Shown here: in pieces, positions 46,374 to 54,111 of the stretch
How positions within the stretch are numbered: the stretch's first letter is position 1
Layout of the letters: each line of letters opens with the position of its first letter
NCBI GenBank assembly: GCA_963756515.1
Contig: CAVWNV010000007.1
Span: 62,001-126,000, forward strand
DNA from: Bog-756 sp963756515
GTDB lineage: Bacteria; Actinomycetota; Acidimicrobiia; Acidimicrobiales; RAAP-2
Reading direction: 5' to 3'
Length of the DNA stretch: 64,000 nucleotides
The notes under the pieces: generated by a model
What the model saw: the letters and a program-made list of their open reading frames with translations, nothing else
Told to the model about the DNA's origin: nothing
Database searches by the model: none
Position numbers and translations under genes: made by a program

Positions 46374-47666
46374 GTGAACGTATCGATCGTCTCCGGGTGG
46401 CTTCCGCTGGTGGTCGAGGTGCTGGCCGTGGGGACGCTGTTGGCGTCCCTGGATGTGCGGACCGGTCGGTGGCGTCACCAGTTGGCCGTCGGCGTGCCGG
46501 TGGCGGCGGGTGTCACCGGCGTCGTGGCCCTGGTTCTCACGGTGGGCTCGCTGGTCCCCGACGACTTCCCCTGGTCGGCGTACGTGTGGGGCTTCACGTT
46601 CGTAGTGGCCGTCTGTTCGGGGCTTCTCGGGTGGACAACGGTCGGAAGGTGGCGCAAGGTGGCCATGGTGCTGGCCGTGCTACTCACCCTGGCGGCGACG
46701 CTGGGCTCGGTCAACCGCGAGGCCGACTCGTTCCCGACGGTGGGACGACTGGTGACCGGCGACCCCGAGAACGTGGTCGGAACGCCCGAGCTGCGCGCCA
46801 TCAAGGAACAGGTGGCCATCAGCGGCCACCTGCCCTCGCAGGGAGTGGTGATCATGACGACGATCCCACCTACGGTCTCGCACTTCTCGACCCGACCGGC
46901 TTACGTCTACCTGCCGCCGGCCTGGTTCGCCAAGGTCACGCCGTCCCTCCCCACGCTGGTCCTCCTGCCCGGGGAACCCGGTAGCGCCTCGGACTGGTCG
47001 GGCGACGGCGACGCCGACAACACCGCCGACGCCTTCGCCCAGCATCATGACGGCCTGGCGCCGATCATCGTGATGCCCGATCCGAACGGATACGAGACGG
47101 TGGACACCGAGTGCGTCAACAGCAGGTTCGGCAATGCCGAGACGTATCTGGTCGACGACGTGCCGGCCTTCGCCCGTCGCCAGTTCAACGCCTCGTCCGC
47201 CCCGGGTTCACTGGCCATCGGCGGCCTCTCCGCCGGCGGGACCTGCTCGATCATGTTGGCCCTTCGCCATCCGACCGTCTACCCGACGTTCGCCACCTTC
47301 TCGGGCTTCGCCTCGCCCCAGTACCAGGAGACCACGCTGGCCGAGACGATCGACACGCTGTTCGGTGGCTCCGAGGACCGGTTCGCCGAGCACGACCCGG
47401 TGCAGCTCCTACGCAACGGCCACTTCGACGGCATGGCCGGGTGGTTCGAGGTGGGCAGCCAGGACCAGCAGCCCCTCGAGGCGGCCCGGAACCTGCAGCC
47501 GGCCGCGCTGAGGGCCGGGATCGCCACCTGCATAGCGGTCCGACCCGGTGGCCACGACTTCGACCTCTGGAGCCAGGCGCTGGTCGACTCGTTCCCTTGG
47601 CTGTCGTGGCGACTCGGTCTGACGCCGGAGCCGGCCACCGAGCCGGCCCGATGCGAATCACCATGA
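46374..47666 (+). CDS. membrane-anchored esterase, antigen-85/EstD-like alpha/beta hydrolase
   Basis: A 430-residue protein from GTG 46374. Four hydrophobic segments occupy about residues 1-115. An alpha/beta-hydrolase domain follows on the outer side: PAYVYLPPAWF, LPGEPGSASDW, and nucleophile motif IGGLSAGGTCSIML. PGGHDFDLWSQAL carries the likely catalytic His. The layout matches the esterase_D / mycolyltransferase-like family. A close paralogue lies at 56,170-57,435 on the other strand, sharing FNA, GNAETYL and FPWLSWRLGLTP-type blocks. Probably a cell-envelope acyl transferase or esterase. Confidence 0.83.
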   Translation: MNVSIVSGWLPLVVEVLAVGTLLASLDVRTGRWRHQLAVGVPVAAGVTGVVALVLTVGSLVPDDFPWSAYVWGFTFVVAVCSGLLGWTTVGRWRKVAMVLAVLLTLAATLGSVNREADSFPTVGRLVTGDPENVVGTPELRAIKEQVAISGHLPSQGVVIMTTIPPTVSHFSTRPAYVYLPPAWFAKVTPSLPTLVLLPGEPGSASDWSGDGDADNTADAFAQHHDGLAPIIVMPDPNGYETVDTECVNSRFGNAETYLVDDVPAFARRQFNASSAPGSLAIGGLSAGGTCSIMLALRHPTVYPTFATFSGFASPQYQETTLAETIDTLFGGSEDRFAEHDPVQLLRNGHFDGMAGWFEVGSQDQQPLEAARNLQPAALRAGIATCIAVRPGGHDFDLWSQALVDSFPWLSWRLGLTPEPATEPARCESP

Positions 47667-47799
47667 GCGGGGTGGACCGGGATGTCGCCGCCCCTCCACC
47701 GGCAGGTCCCGACCTCAGCGGCGGTTGTTGCGCCAAACGGTCGCGCTGGTCTGCAATGGACAGGGAGACTGCAAGCAGGCCACCGCGAAAGGGGGGACC

Positions 47800-48729
47800 A
47801 TGAGCATCCTGTTCGCCCTCCTCGGTGCCTTCAGCCAGGCCCTCACCTCGGTCCTGCAGAGGCTGGCCAACGTGGCCGGCTCGGACGAGAAACGGTCGGG
47901 GTGGGAGACGACCAAGTTCCTGATCCGGCAGCCCATCTGGCTGTTGGGGATGGTGTGCATGGGTGGGACCTTCATCTTCACCGCCCTGGCCCTCTACTTC
48001 GGAACGCTGGCCTCGGTGCAGCCCATCCTGGTCACCGAGCTGATCTTCACCCTGGCCCTGCGGGCCCTCTGGCTGCGGGACCGCATCGCCGCCCGGACCT
48101 GGGGTGCCGCCGCTCTGCTCTGTGCCGGCCTGTTCGGGTTCCTGGTCGTCGCCCATCCGCAGGAAGGACACAACCGGCCGACGGCGGCGGCGTGGATCGT
48201 GGCCCTGGGAAGCCGCGGCCTGGTGATCGTGGTGCTGCTGATACTGAGTCGTTGGGGGTCGCCGGCCCGCCGGGCCGCCCTCCTCGGCGCGGCGGCGGCG
48301 CTGGTGTGGGCGATCGATGCGGCCTTCGTCAAGGCGGCCACCGAGGTGCTGGCCCACGAGGGTTGGTCCGGACTGTTCCTCCACTGGCCCCTCTACGCCG
48401 TGGTGGTGAGCGGGGTGCTGGGCACCGTCCTGCTCGAGTCGGCCTTCGCCGCCGGTCCGCTGGCCGCCTCCCAGTCGGCGCTGCTCATCGTCGATCCCCT
48501 GGCCAGCATCGCCATCGGTATCGAGCTGTTCGGCGAGCAGCTGCGGAGTTCGCCCGGCGCCATCGTGCTCGAGCTCGTCTTTCTGGGTGGGATGTTCGCC
48601 GGGGTGGTCCTGCTGTCGAGATGGGCCCCTCCCGAGATGGAGGTGCGGGCCAAGCGCTCGCCACGCCCGGTACGGGCCGGCAGCCCCGACGAGGAATCGG
48701 GTGGTGCGGTGATCACCGATCCGGCGTGA
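47800..48729 (+). CDS. EamA/DMT family transporter
   Basis: A 309-residue membrane protein from ATG 47800, with AAAGGGGGG upstream. Nine to ten hydrophobic segments form two DMT repeats. LGAFSQALTSVLQRLAN is the first helix, and FTALALYFGTLASVQPILV and SQSALLIVDPLASIAIGIEL are the matching helices of each half. Likely a drug/metabolite exporter or a magnesium-transporter-like (NIPA) member; LQRLAN and the spacing lean toward the latter, but this is uncertain. It follows the esterase gene after 133 bases and may be separately expressed. Confidence 0.83.
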   Translation: MSILFALLGAFSQALTSVLQRLANVAGSDEKRSGWETTKFLIRQPIWLLGMVCMGGTFIFTALALYFGTLASVQPILVTELIFTLALRALWLRDRIAARTWGAAALLCAGLFGFLVVAHPQEGHNRPTAAAWIVALGSRGLVIVVLLILSRWGSPARRAALLGAAAALVWAIDAAFVKAATEVLAHEGWSGLFLHWPLYAVVVSGVLGTVLLESAFAAGPLAASQSALLIVDPLASIAIGIELFGEQLRSSPGAIVLELVFLGGMFAGVVLLSRWAPPEMEVRAKRSPRPVRAGSPDEESGGAVITDPA

Positions 48730-48789
48730 GCGGCATCCGACCGGGTCGCGGTGGGTCGGCGATCACCCGGTGCGCGTGCGCTGCCGCTC

Positions 48790-48821
48790 GGGTCGTGCGC
48801 CTACCTGGGTCGTGCGCCTAC
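48790..48821. repeat. 15-bp direct repeat at the 3' end of the ABC solute-binding gene
   Basis: gggtcgtgcgcctac occurs at 48790-48804 and again at 48807-48821. The second copy contains the TAG stop of the minus-strand gene ending at 48818, so the stop region has been duplicated. Probably a small slippage event; it lies between convergent genes. Confidence 0.7.
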
Positions 48822-50134
48822 TTGGAAAGGGTGAAATAGGGCTGATCGCAGCGGTAGCCGTGGGTCGGCCCGTCGACGGGAGGGTCGTCATGCCGCTGGA
48901 ACTGCCCGTTCTCGATGCGGGCGATGACGTAGCAGTTGGTCGGTTTCTTGGCTGAGGGATCGGAGGTGCCGACGACGTTGCCGCCGGAGAACGAGGTGAT
49001 GTCCCGCAGGGCCTTGAGGACCGAGCCCCGGCTGGGGTGCGTTCCGGCCGCGTGCAGTGCCTCGGTGAAGAGCTCGGCCGAGAGCCAGCCGGACAGCGTG
49101 TAGTAGTCCGCCTTGAACCCCGGCGAGGCCTTCTGGACCCAGTCCAGGAAGGTCTGGACGGCCGGGATGTTGTGGGAGTCCTCACCGAGGTACAGCGAAG
49201 TGCCCTGATCCAGATAGGCCCCGTCGATGGCGCCGGCCCCGCCCGAGCTGGGCACGAGGGCCTCGCTGTAGGCCGATGCTCCGAAGACCACCACCGGGTG
49301 GAAATTCTGCTGGTTCAGGGCCTGGACAACGGCGGCGGCGTAGTTCTGCGGCATCTGCTCGAGGAAGAGGATCTTGACCCCGTCGTTCCTCATGGCCACC
49401 ACGTTCTGGGTGAAATCGGTCTGGGTGACCGGGAACGTCGAGTCGTAGACGACCTTGTAGCCGAGGTGGCCCATGGCCGCCTTCTCTCCGACCCAGGTGG
49501 TCTCGGCCGATCCGTAGTCGGCGACGAGGGCGCCGGCGTGGTCCACAGCGGTGGGGTAGTGCTTCTGGAAGTAGGTCAGCGGCCCCAGCTGCCACCCCCC
49601 TACCGACGGATTGAAGCTGAAGACGTTGGGTAGCGCCGTGGTGGCCGGATCGAGCGTCTGGGCCACATCGGGCATCTGGGGATTGGCGGCTAACACTTTG
49701 CCGCCGAAGCTGTCCTCCAGGGAGAAGCCGCCCACCATGGCGAAGTCCTTCTGAACCGCCGCATCGGTCAGCTGCTTGTTCAGCGCTCCGGTGAATTGGT
49801 CGTTCTCATCGTCGACCATGAGCCTTCGCCCATCGATGCCGCCCAACGCGTTGACGTAGTCGGCGTAGGCCTCGGTACCCACCACGGCCCCGGTGAAGAG
49901 CCCGGCCGACTGGGTGGCGATGGTGGCGATGGAGACAGACGTAGGCGTGATGCCGGCGTAGTCCGAGAAGGCGGCGCTCGGGACGACCGACCTCGTGGAT
50001 CCGGTCTTGTCGACAGTCGTCGATGCAGTGGACGAGCAGGCCGTCATGGCCACCGCCGCCACCACCAGACCCGCGGCCACCGTCCACCCGGGACCCCGCC
50101 GGGCCGCCGGCCTGTCATGAGCGATGCGATGCAT
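48818..50134 (-). CDS. ABC transporter substrate-binding lipoprotein (branched-chain amino acid type)
   Basis: A 438-residue protein from ATG 50134, preceded by GAGGAGGGGG. The N-terminus has basic residues, a hydrophobic core and the lipobox AMTAC at Cys33. TPTSVSIATIATQSAGLFTG and YVNALGGIDGRRLMVDDEND are the opening of the type 1 periplasmic-binding fold of the LivJ/receptor family. FLEQMPQNYAAAVVQALNQQ and GWLSAELFTEALHAAG belong to the second lobe. No permease or ATPase genes are adjacent, so it is an orphan binding protein. Ligand unknown. Confidence 0.87.
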   Translation of the reverse strand: MHRIAHDRPAARRGPGWTVAAGLVVAAVAMTACSSTASTTVDKTGSTRSVVPSAAFSDYAGITPTSVSIATIATQSAGLFTGAVVGTEAYADYVNALGGIDGRRLMVDDENDQFTGALNKQLTDAAVQKDFAMVGGFSLEDSFGGKVLAANPQMPDVAQTLDPATTALPNVFSFNPSVGGWQLGPLTYFQKHYPTAVDHAGALVADYGSAETTWVGEKAAMGHLGYKVVYDSTFPVTQTDFTQNVVAMRNDGVKILFLEQMPQNYAAAVVQALNQQNFHPVVVFGASAYSEALVPSSGGAGAIDGAYLDQGTSLYLGEDSHNIPAVQTFLDWVQKASPGFKADYYTLSGWLSAELFTEALHAAGTHPSRGSVLKALRDITSFSGGNVVGTSDPSAKKPTNCYVIARIENGQFQRHDDPPVDGPTHGYRCDQPYFTLSK

Positions 50135-50230
50135 GCCCCCTCCTCGTCCTCGACGGACCGGGCCGCTCCTGCCTCCGCCATCCGGAACCCGTGTCACCAC
50201 CCGCCGACGCCAGCGGTACCCCTCGGCCCG

Positions 50231-50276
50231 CCCCCGGTTCTGCGTGCGCCCCCCGGTTCTGCGTGCGCCCCCCCGG
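50231..50276. repeat. tandem repeat running into the 3' end of tRNA-Lys
   Basis: The unit c(5-7)-ggttctgcgtgcg, period about 19 bases, occurs twice at 50231-50267. The start of a third copy (ccccccc-gg) is the acceptor/T-stem end of the tRNA gene. The copies look like partial duplications of the tRNA 3' end, or slippage next to it. Confidence 0.65.
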
Positions 50277-50336
50277 ACTCGAACCCAGGAACCTGCAGAT
50301 TAAGAATCTGCTGCTCTACCGTTGAGCTAGGGGCGC
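50264..50336 (-). tRNA. tRNA-Lys(CTT)
   Basis: Reading the minus strand from 50336: acceptor GCGCCCC, TA, D-arm GCTC-AACGGTA-GAGC, A, anticodon arm GCAGA-TTCTTAA-TCTGC with anticodon CTT, variable AGGTT-like region, T-loop TTCGAGT, and acceptor return GGGGCGC with discriminator A. CCA is not encoded. The T-stem CTGGG/CCGGG has a G-G mismatch in the middle and a G-T pair, which is unusual. The first 18 bases are repeated at 56,095-56,112, so the gene is the likely insertion site of the neighbouring element. Confidence 0.9.
50319..50336. repeat. putative attachment site, left copy (within tRNA-Lys)
   Basis: ccgttgagctaggggcgc on the plus strand. This is the 5' terminal 18 bases of tRNA-Lys and matches 56095-56112 exactly and in the same orientation; flanking bases differ on both sides. 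Confidence 0.75.
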
Positions 50337-50406
50337 TTGTAGGGACAATGCCCTGAGCAGTGAACTTTCACCCAACAGAATCCCCAACCAACATGGAGGG
50401 CGGGCC

Positions 50407-50720
50407 ATGGGTCCGGAATCCGAAGCGTTCAAGTCGACCACGGTCGAACAAGGTATCAGACAGACGGCGCCGAATCGCTGGGAGATTCGGGCCTGTGCCG
50501 GCCGGCATCACGATGCCCAAGCCGCGCATGACGCGGAGGATCAAGCCAAGGCCGCGGCCGCGGGGCTTGGGCTGGTCTGAGGCACCGGGCCGTCTCTTCG
50601 ATGGCCGACCAGAAGGCCATCGAGGCAGATGCCGAGGAGGTGGATCAATCGAAGCGACTCCGGGGGGCGAGGCGCCACCTTCGGTGCGTTCGACCTGATG
50701 CCTTTGATCTGATGCCCGAT
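50407..50720 (+). pseudogene. tyrosine recombinase (phage-type integrase) N-terminal relic
   Basis: ATG 50407 has GGAGG seven bases upstream and opens a 57-codon frame to TGA 50580. It contains GIRQTAPNRWEIRACAGR, the arm-binding domain pattern of actinobacterial integrases (G-x-I-R-x-R-x-x-x-x-W-E-x-R-x-x-x-G-R). The expected following basic stretch is in another frame (MPKPRMTRRIK at about 50,511-50,545). A further shifted frame reads ADQKAIEADAEEVDQSKR, then GATFGAFDLM near 50,675-50,705, resembling the start of the core-binding domain. The catalytic domain is missing. At least two frameshifts and truncation make it a pseudogene. Confidence 0.6.
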
Positions 50721-50954
50721 AGCAAGTTAGATCGGTAAGTTCACCGCAGTGGATCTGTTAGTCGAAGTCACGATGTGGATACCCCATGGTCTGGAGCACA
50801 CGGTCTTGAAGGCGTATCGGACTATCTGCCGGAGGGCCTTGCCCGGACTTCGGGGGCTGCCGCTTAGATTTCGTACCTACCATCGTGCCGAGTGGACGCG
50901 GCAAGCCCGCGCCGAGTGGACGCGGCAACCCGGGACGGTGGTGGCCTTGTGTTG

Positions 50955-52673
50955 ATGCAGCTCCCTGGGGTCCGGATGGTGGCCGGTTACCAACCACGAT
51001 GGCTACCGAAGGACCTCATGGCCGGCCTGGTGTTGACTGCCATTCTCGTGCCTCAGGGAATGGCCTACGCGGAGTTGGCCGGGTTGCCGGCCATTACGGG
51101 CCTCTACACCTCGATCCTCTGCCTCGTCGGGTACGCGGCACTGGGACCATCCCGCATTCTGGTGCTCGGACCGGACTCGTCGCTCGGGCCGATGATCGCG
51201 GCCACGATCCTCCCCCTCGCCGGTGCCAACGGAAGTCCTGCCCGCGCCGTCGCCCTGGCATCGATGCTCGCCGTCCTCGTCGGAGCCATGATGATCCTGG
51301 CCGGGGTGGCGAAGCTCGGCTTCGTGGCCGACCTGCTCTCCAAACCGACCCAGATCGGCTATATGACCGGCCTCGCGCTCACGATCCTGGTGGGTCAGTT
51401 GCCCAAACTCTTCGGGTTCTCGATTCACTCCGACACGCTGATCGGAGATATCACCGGATTCGTGGACGGGATCCGGTCGGGGGAGACCGTGATCGCTGCC
51501 GTTCTCATCGGGCTGTTCGGACTTGCGGTGATTCTGGTGCTCCAGCGGTGGTTGCCCAAGGTCCCCGGGGTGCTCCTGGCCGTAGTGCTCTCCATCGGTG
51601 CCGCGGTGGTGTTCGGTCTCGGAAGGCACGGGGTCGCACTGGTGGGCACACTTCCCCAGGGGCTGCCCCCGTTCACTATTCCGAGCGTCTCTGCGTCGGA
51701 TTTGGGCCTGCTCGTCGCCGGGGCCATCGGGATCTCGCTCGTAGCCTTGACAGACACCATCTCGACGGCATCGGCATTCGCCGCTCGGAGCGGGGACGAG
51801 GTCCGGGCCAACCAGGAGATGATTGGAATCGGTACGTCGAACGTGGCCGCCGGTCTCTTCCAGGGCTTCCCCGTCAGCACCAGTGGCTCGAGGACCGCGG
51901 TGGCTGACCAATCCGGCGCAAAGTCGCAGGTAACCGGCCTGGTCGGGGCCGGCGTGATTGTGCTCATGCTTCTCGTCGTTCCCGGACTCTTCCGTAACCT
52001 CCCTCAACCCACACTGGCGGCGGTGGTGATGGCGGCGGCCTTGTCCCTCGCCGACGTGGCGGGGATGAAGCGACTCTGGGGAGTGAGACGGGCCGAGTTC
52101 GCCCTGTCGATTGCTGCCTTCCTTGGGGTCGCCGTGCTGGGTGTGCTCCCTGGCATCGCCATCGCAGTTGGGCTCTCCATACTCAACGTATTCCGTCGAT
52201 CATGGTGGCCTTACAGTACGAGCCTGGGACGAGTAGAGGGGATTCCCGGCTATCACGACGTGCGCTCCTATCCGGATGCCGAGTTGATCCGGGGTCTCGT
52301 CGTCTTCAGGTTCGACGCCCCCCTGTTCTTCGCCAACGCTCGCGCCTTCCGTCAGCAGGTTCGGGAGCTGGCTGCGGCCGAACCGCGGCCTCGTTGGATC
52401 GTCGTGGCCGCAGAGCCCATCACGGACGTCGATACAACGGCAGCGGACATGCTCGAGGACCTCGATGAGACCCTCAACGGGCAGGAGATCTCCCTTGTAT
52501 TCGCCGAGATGAAAGATCCAGTCCGAGCGAAGATCGAGCGATACGAGTTGACTCGGACGATCGATCCGACCCACTTCTTTCCGACCATCGAGTCCGCCAT
52601 TATCGCCTTTGGGCGATTGCCCCGGAGCGAGGTTGAGGCACAACTGGACCAGGTGAACGAGGGAGATGATTGA
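50955..52673 (+). CDS. SulP family inorganic anion transporter
   Basis: A 572-residue protein from ATG 50955; upstream GTG codons (50892, 50949) are possible starts. LVLTAILVPQGMAYAELAGL and PAITGLYTSILCLVGYAALG are the SulP signature. GPDSSLGPMIAATILPLA and FPVSTSGSRTAVADQSGAKS are the conserved TM3 and TM8-10 regions. A cytoplasmic STAS domain closes the protein (RWIVVAAEPITDVDTTAADM, about 490-550). The family carries sulfate, bicarbonate or other anions. Carried on the tRNA-Lys element; codon use is looser in G+C than in neighbouring host genes. Confidence 0.9.
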   Translation: MQLPGVRMVAGYQPRWLPKDLMAGLVLTAILVPQGMAYAELAGLPAITGLYTSILCLVGYAALGPSRILVLGPDSSLGPMIAATILPLAGANGSPARAVALASMLAVLVGAMMILAGVAKLGFVADLLSKPTQIGYMTGLALTILVGQLPKLFGFSIHSDTLIGDITGFVDGIRSGETVIAAVLIGLFGLAVILVLQRWLPKVPGVLLAVVLSIGAAVVFGLGRHGVALVGTLPQGLPPFTIPSVSASDLGLLVAGAIGISLVALTDTISTASAFAARSGDEVRANQEMIGIGTSNVAAGLFQGFPVSTSGSRTAVADQSGAKSQVTGLVGAGVIVLMLLVVPGLFRNLPQPTLAAVVMAAALSLADVAGMKRLWGVRRAEFALSIAAFLGVAVLGVLPGIAIAVGLSILNVFRRSWWPYSTSLGRVEGIPGYHDVRSYPDAELIRGLVVFRFDAPLFFANARAFRQQVRELAAAEPRPRWIVVAAEPITDVDTTAADMLEDLDETLNGQEISLVFAEMKDPVRAKIERYELTRTIDPTHFFPTIESAIIAFGRLPRSEVEAQLDQVNEGDD

Positions 52674-52751
52674 AGCCAAGGCGTCTGAACGTGATTGTTG
52701 ATCGCGCTTGCGTCCATCGGGATCCTCGACTTGCCCAGACTGCGGCCCTGA

Positions 52752-53579
52752 TCACTTCGGATCATTGCCAGCGGAACCAACGGCGACCACTCCATTCGCG
52801 GTGTATTCAAATTGCGCGTGAAGGCCGACCGACCAGTCCGTTCCTTCGGCCCGTCGGAGTTCCAGTGTCAATCGGCCCCCGACCTCCATAGGCCCAACCA
52901 GGTGGAGGACTCCGTAGGTGTTCGGGCTCCCCCGGGTCCGACGGCTGATCGTCGTACCCGACACCACGGCCAGGGCCGAACGACGACCGGGCTCGCCGAG
53001 GGGTGTGGTGGTCACCGAAGCCGAATGGGTGTGGCCCGACAGAAGAACGGCCACACCCACGTCGGCGCAGGTGTCGACGAGGAGTCGGCGTCCAACGAGC
53101 CCCGAAAGATTCTCCGGTAGTACCGGGTGGTGTGTCACCAGGATCCGCCAGGCATCGGCCGTGGCGTCCACCATGGCCTGTCGGACGATGCCAACCTGTC
53201 GGGGCGAGATGTGTCCAGCCTTCCAGCGCCATGTCGGCATGGAGTCGAGACCCACGACGGCCAGGCCGGGGATTTCGACCACGGGATCGAGATCAGGGGT
53301 GATGTACTGCTCGTAGCGCCGGGTCTCTGAGAGGAACCGGTTAGGAATGTTTACGAGTGGCAGGTCGTGATTCCCTACGACCGTGAGCACCGGCCCGGGC
53401 AAGCGGTCAAGGAACGCTCGCGCCTGCTCAAACTGTCTGGGCCGCGCCCGCTGCGTGAGATCTCCGGAGACGACCACGAGATCGGGTTCCTGGGCAGCGA
53501 CGTCGGCGAGCAGCGATTCGGCCAGATCCTCCTGATGGGCACCGAAATGGATGTCCGACATGTGGACAATGACCGACAT
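52752..53579 (-). CDS. metallophosphoesterase family protein
   Basis: A 275-residue protein from ATG 53579 with GTGAAGGG just upstream. The five metal-ligand blocks are complete: HMSDIHFG, VSGDLTQRA, VVGNHDLP, LVTHHPVLP and LLSGHTHS. It resembles the 3',5'-cyclic-AMP phosphodiesterase (CpdA/Icc)-like branch, but substrates of this superfamily vary widely. It converges with the SulP gene (79 bases). Part of the element cargo, next to a PAP2 relic and a lipid kinase, so it may act on a phospholipid head group. Confidence 0.87.
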   Translation of the reverse strand: MSVIVHMSDIHFGAHQEDLAESLLADVAAQEPDLVVVSGDLTQRARPRQFEQARAFLDRLPGPVLTVVGNHDLPLVNIPNRFLSETRRYEQYITPDLDPVVEIPGLAVVGLDSMPTWRWKAGHISPRQVGIVRQAMVDATADAWRILVTHHPVLPENLSGLVGRRLLVDTCADVGVAVLLSGHTHSASVTTTPLGEPGRRSALAVVSGTTISRRTRGSPNTYGVLHLVGPMEVGGRLTLELRRAEGTDWSVGLHAQFEYTANGVVAVGSAGNDPK

Positions 53580-53749
53580 CCCTTCACTATCGCAGGTCGG
53601 CCATCCTGACCGAGCCGGTGGTGAGGACTCAGTGCTCGGCGACGATCACCTCGGGTGTGGTCGCAAGGACCTCGGAGTCACCAGACCGCTCACTCGCTGC
53701 TCCCGACATGAACGAAGAGGAGAGGGGAAGTGGGATGGGGTACGCGAAG

Positions 53750-54050
53750 AGAAGACCGATCCCGACCGGCCATGCTGCAGCACAAGAAAGCCGACAATGA
53801 CATCGGTCATCCTGTGGACACCGAGTTCCACCCGCGAGAACCCAACCCCTACCACCACGAGCACCCGACCACGACACCCGCAATCCGTGCGGCCCGGGAT
53901 ACGGTGAGGATTCCCAGACAATCCCAGGGCGTAAAGGCGATCGTTGTGTTGGCGGCATGCCCGAACGGAAACGATCCGCCCTGACCTGACACCAACCGAA
54001 GAACCTGCGGTGGCCGAGTCTCTGACCGCCACTGATCAGGTTCCGGTTGG
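53750..54050 (-). pseudogene. PAP2-type phosphatase relic, frameshifted
   Basis: On the minus strand one frame near 53,940-54,000 reads GGSFPFGHAANTTIAF, matching the PSGH motif of PAP2 lipid phosphatases with Ser changed to Phe, and stops soon after. A second frame near 53,810-53,870 reads LVVVGVGFSRVELGVHRMTD, matching the SRx5HxxxD motif of the same family in the correct order. The two halves need a frameshift to join, and flanking parts are not recognisable. No start can be assigned. It fits with the lipid kinase next to it and suggests a decaying phospholipid module. Confidence 0.6.
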
Positions 54051-54111
54051 ACGCTCGTCGAACCCTACGCTCGAGGCGCTGGTGCCCTACGTTAACGACC
54101 GGAGATTTGCT

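Noticed and set aside
50749..50955. A 68-codon open frame before the SulP gene
   Set aside because: No recognisable product; it contains a short direct repeat (gccgagtggacgcggcaa) and probably is leader or degraded sequence.
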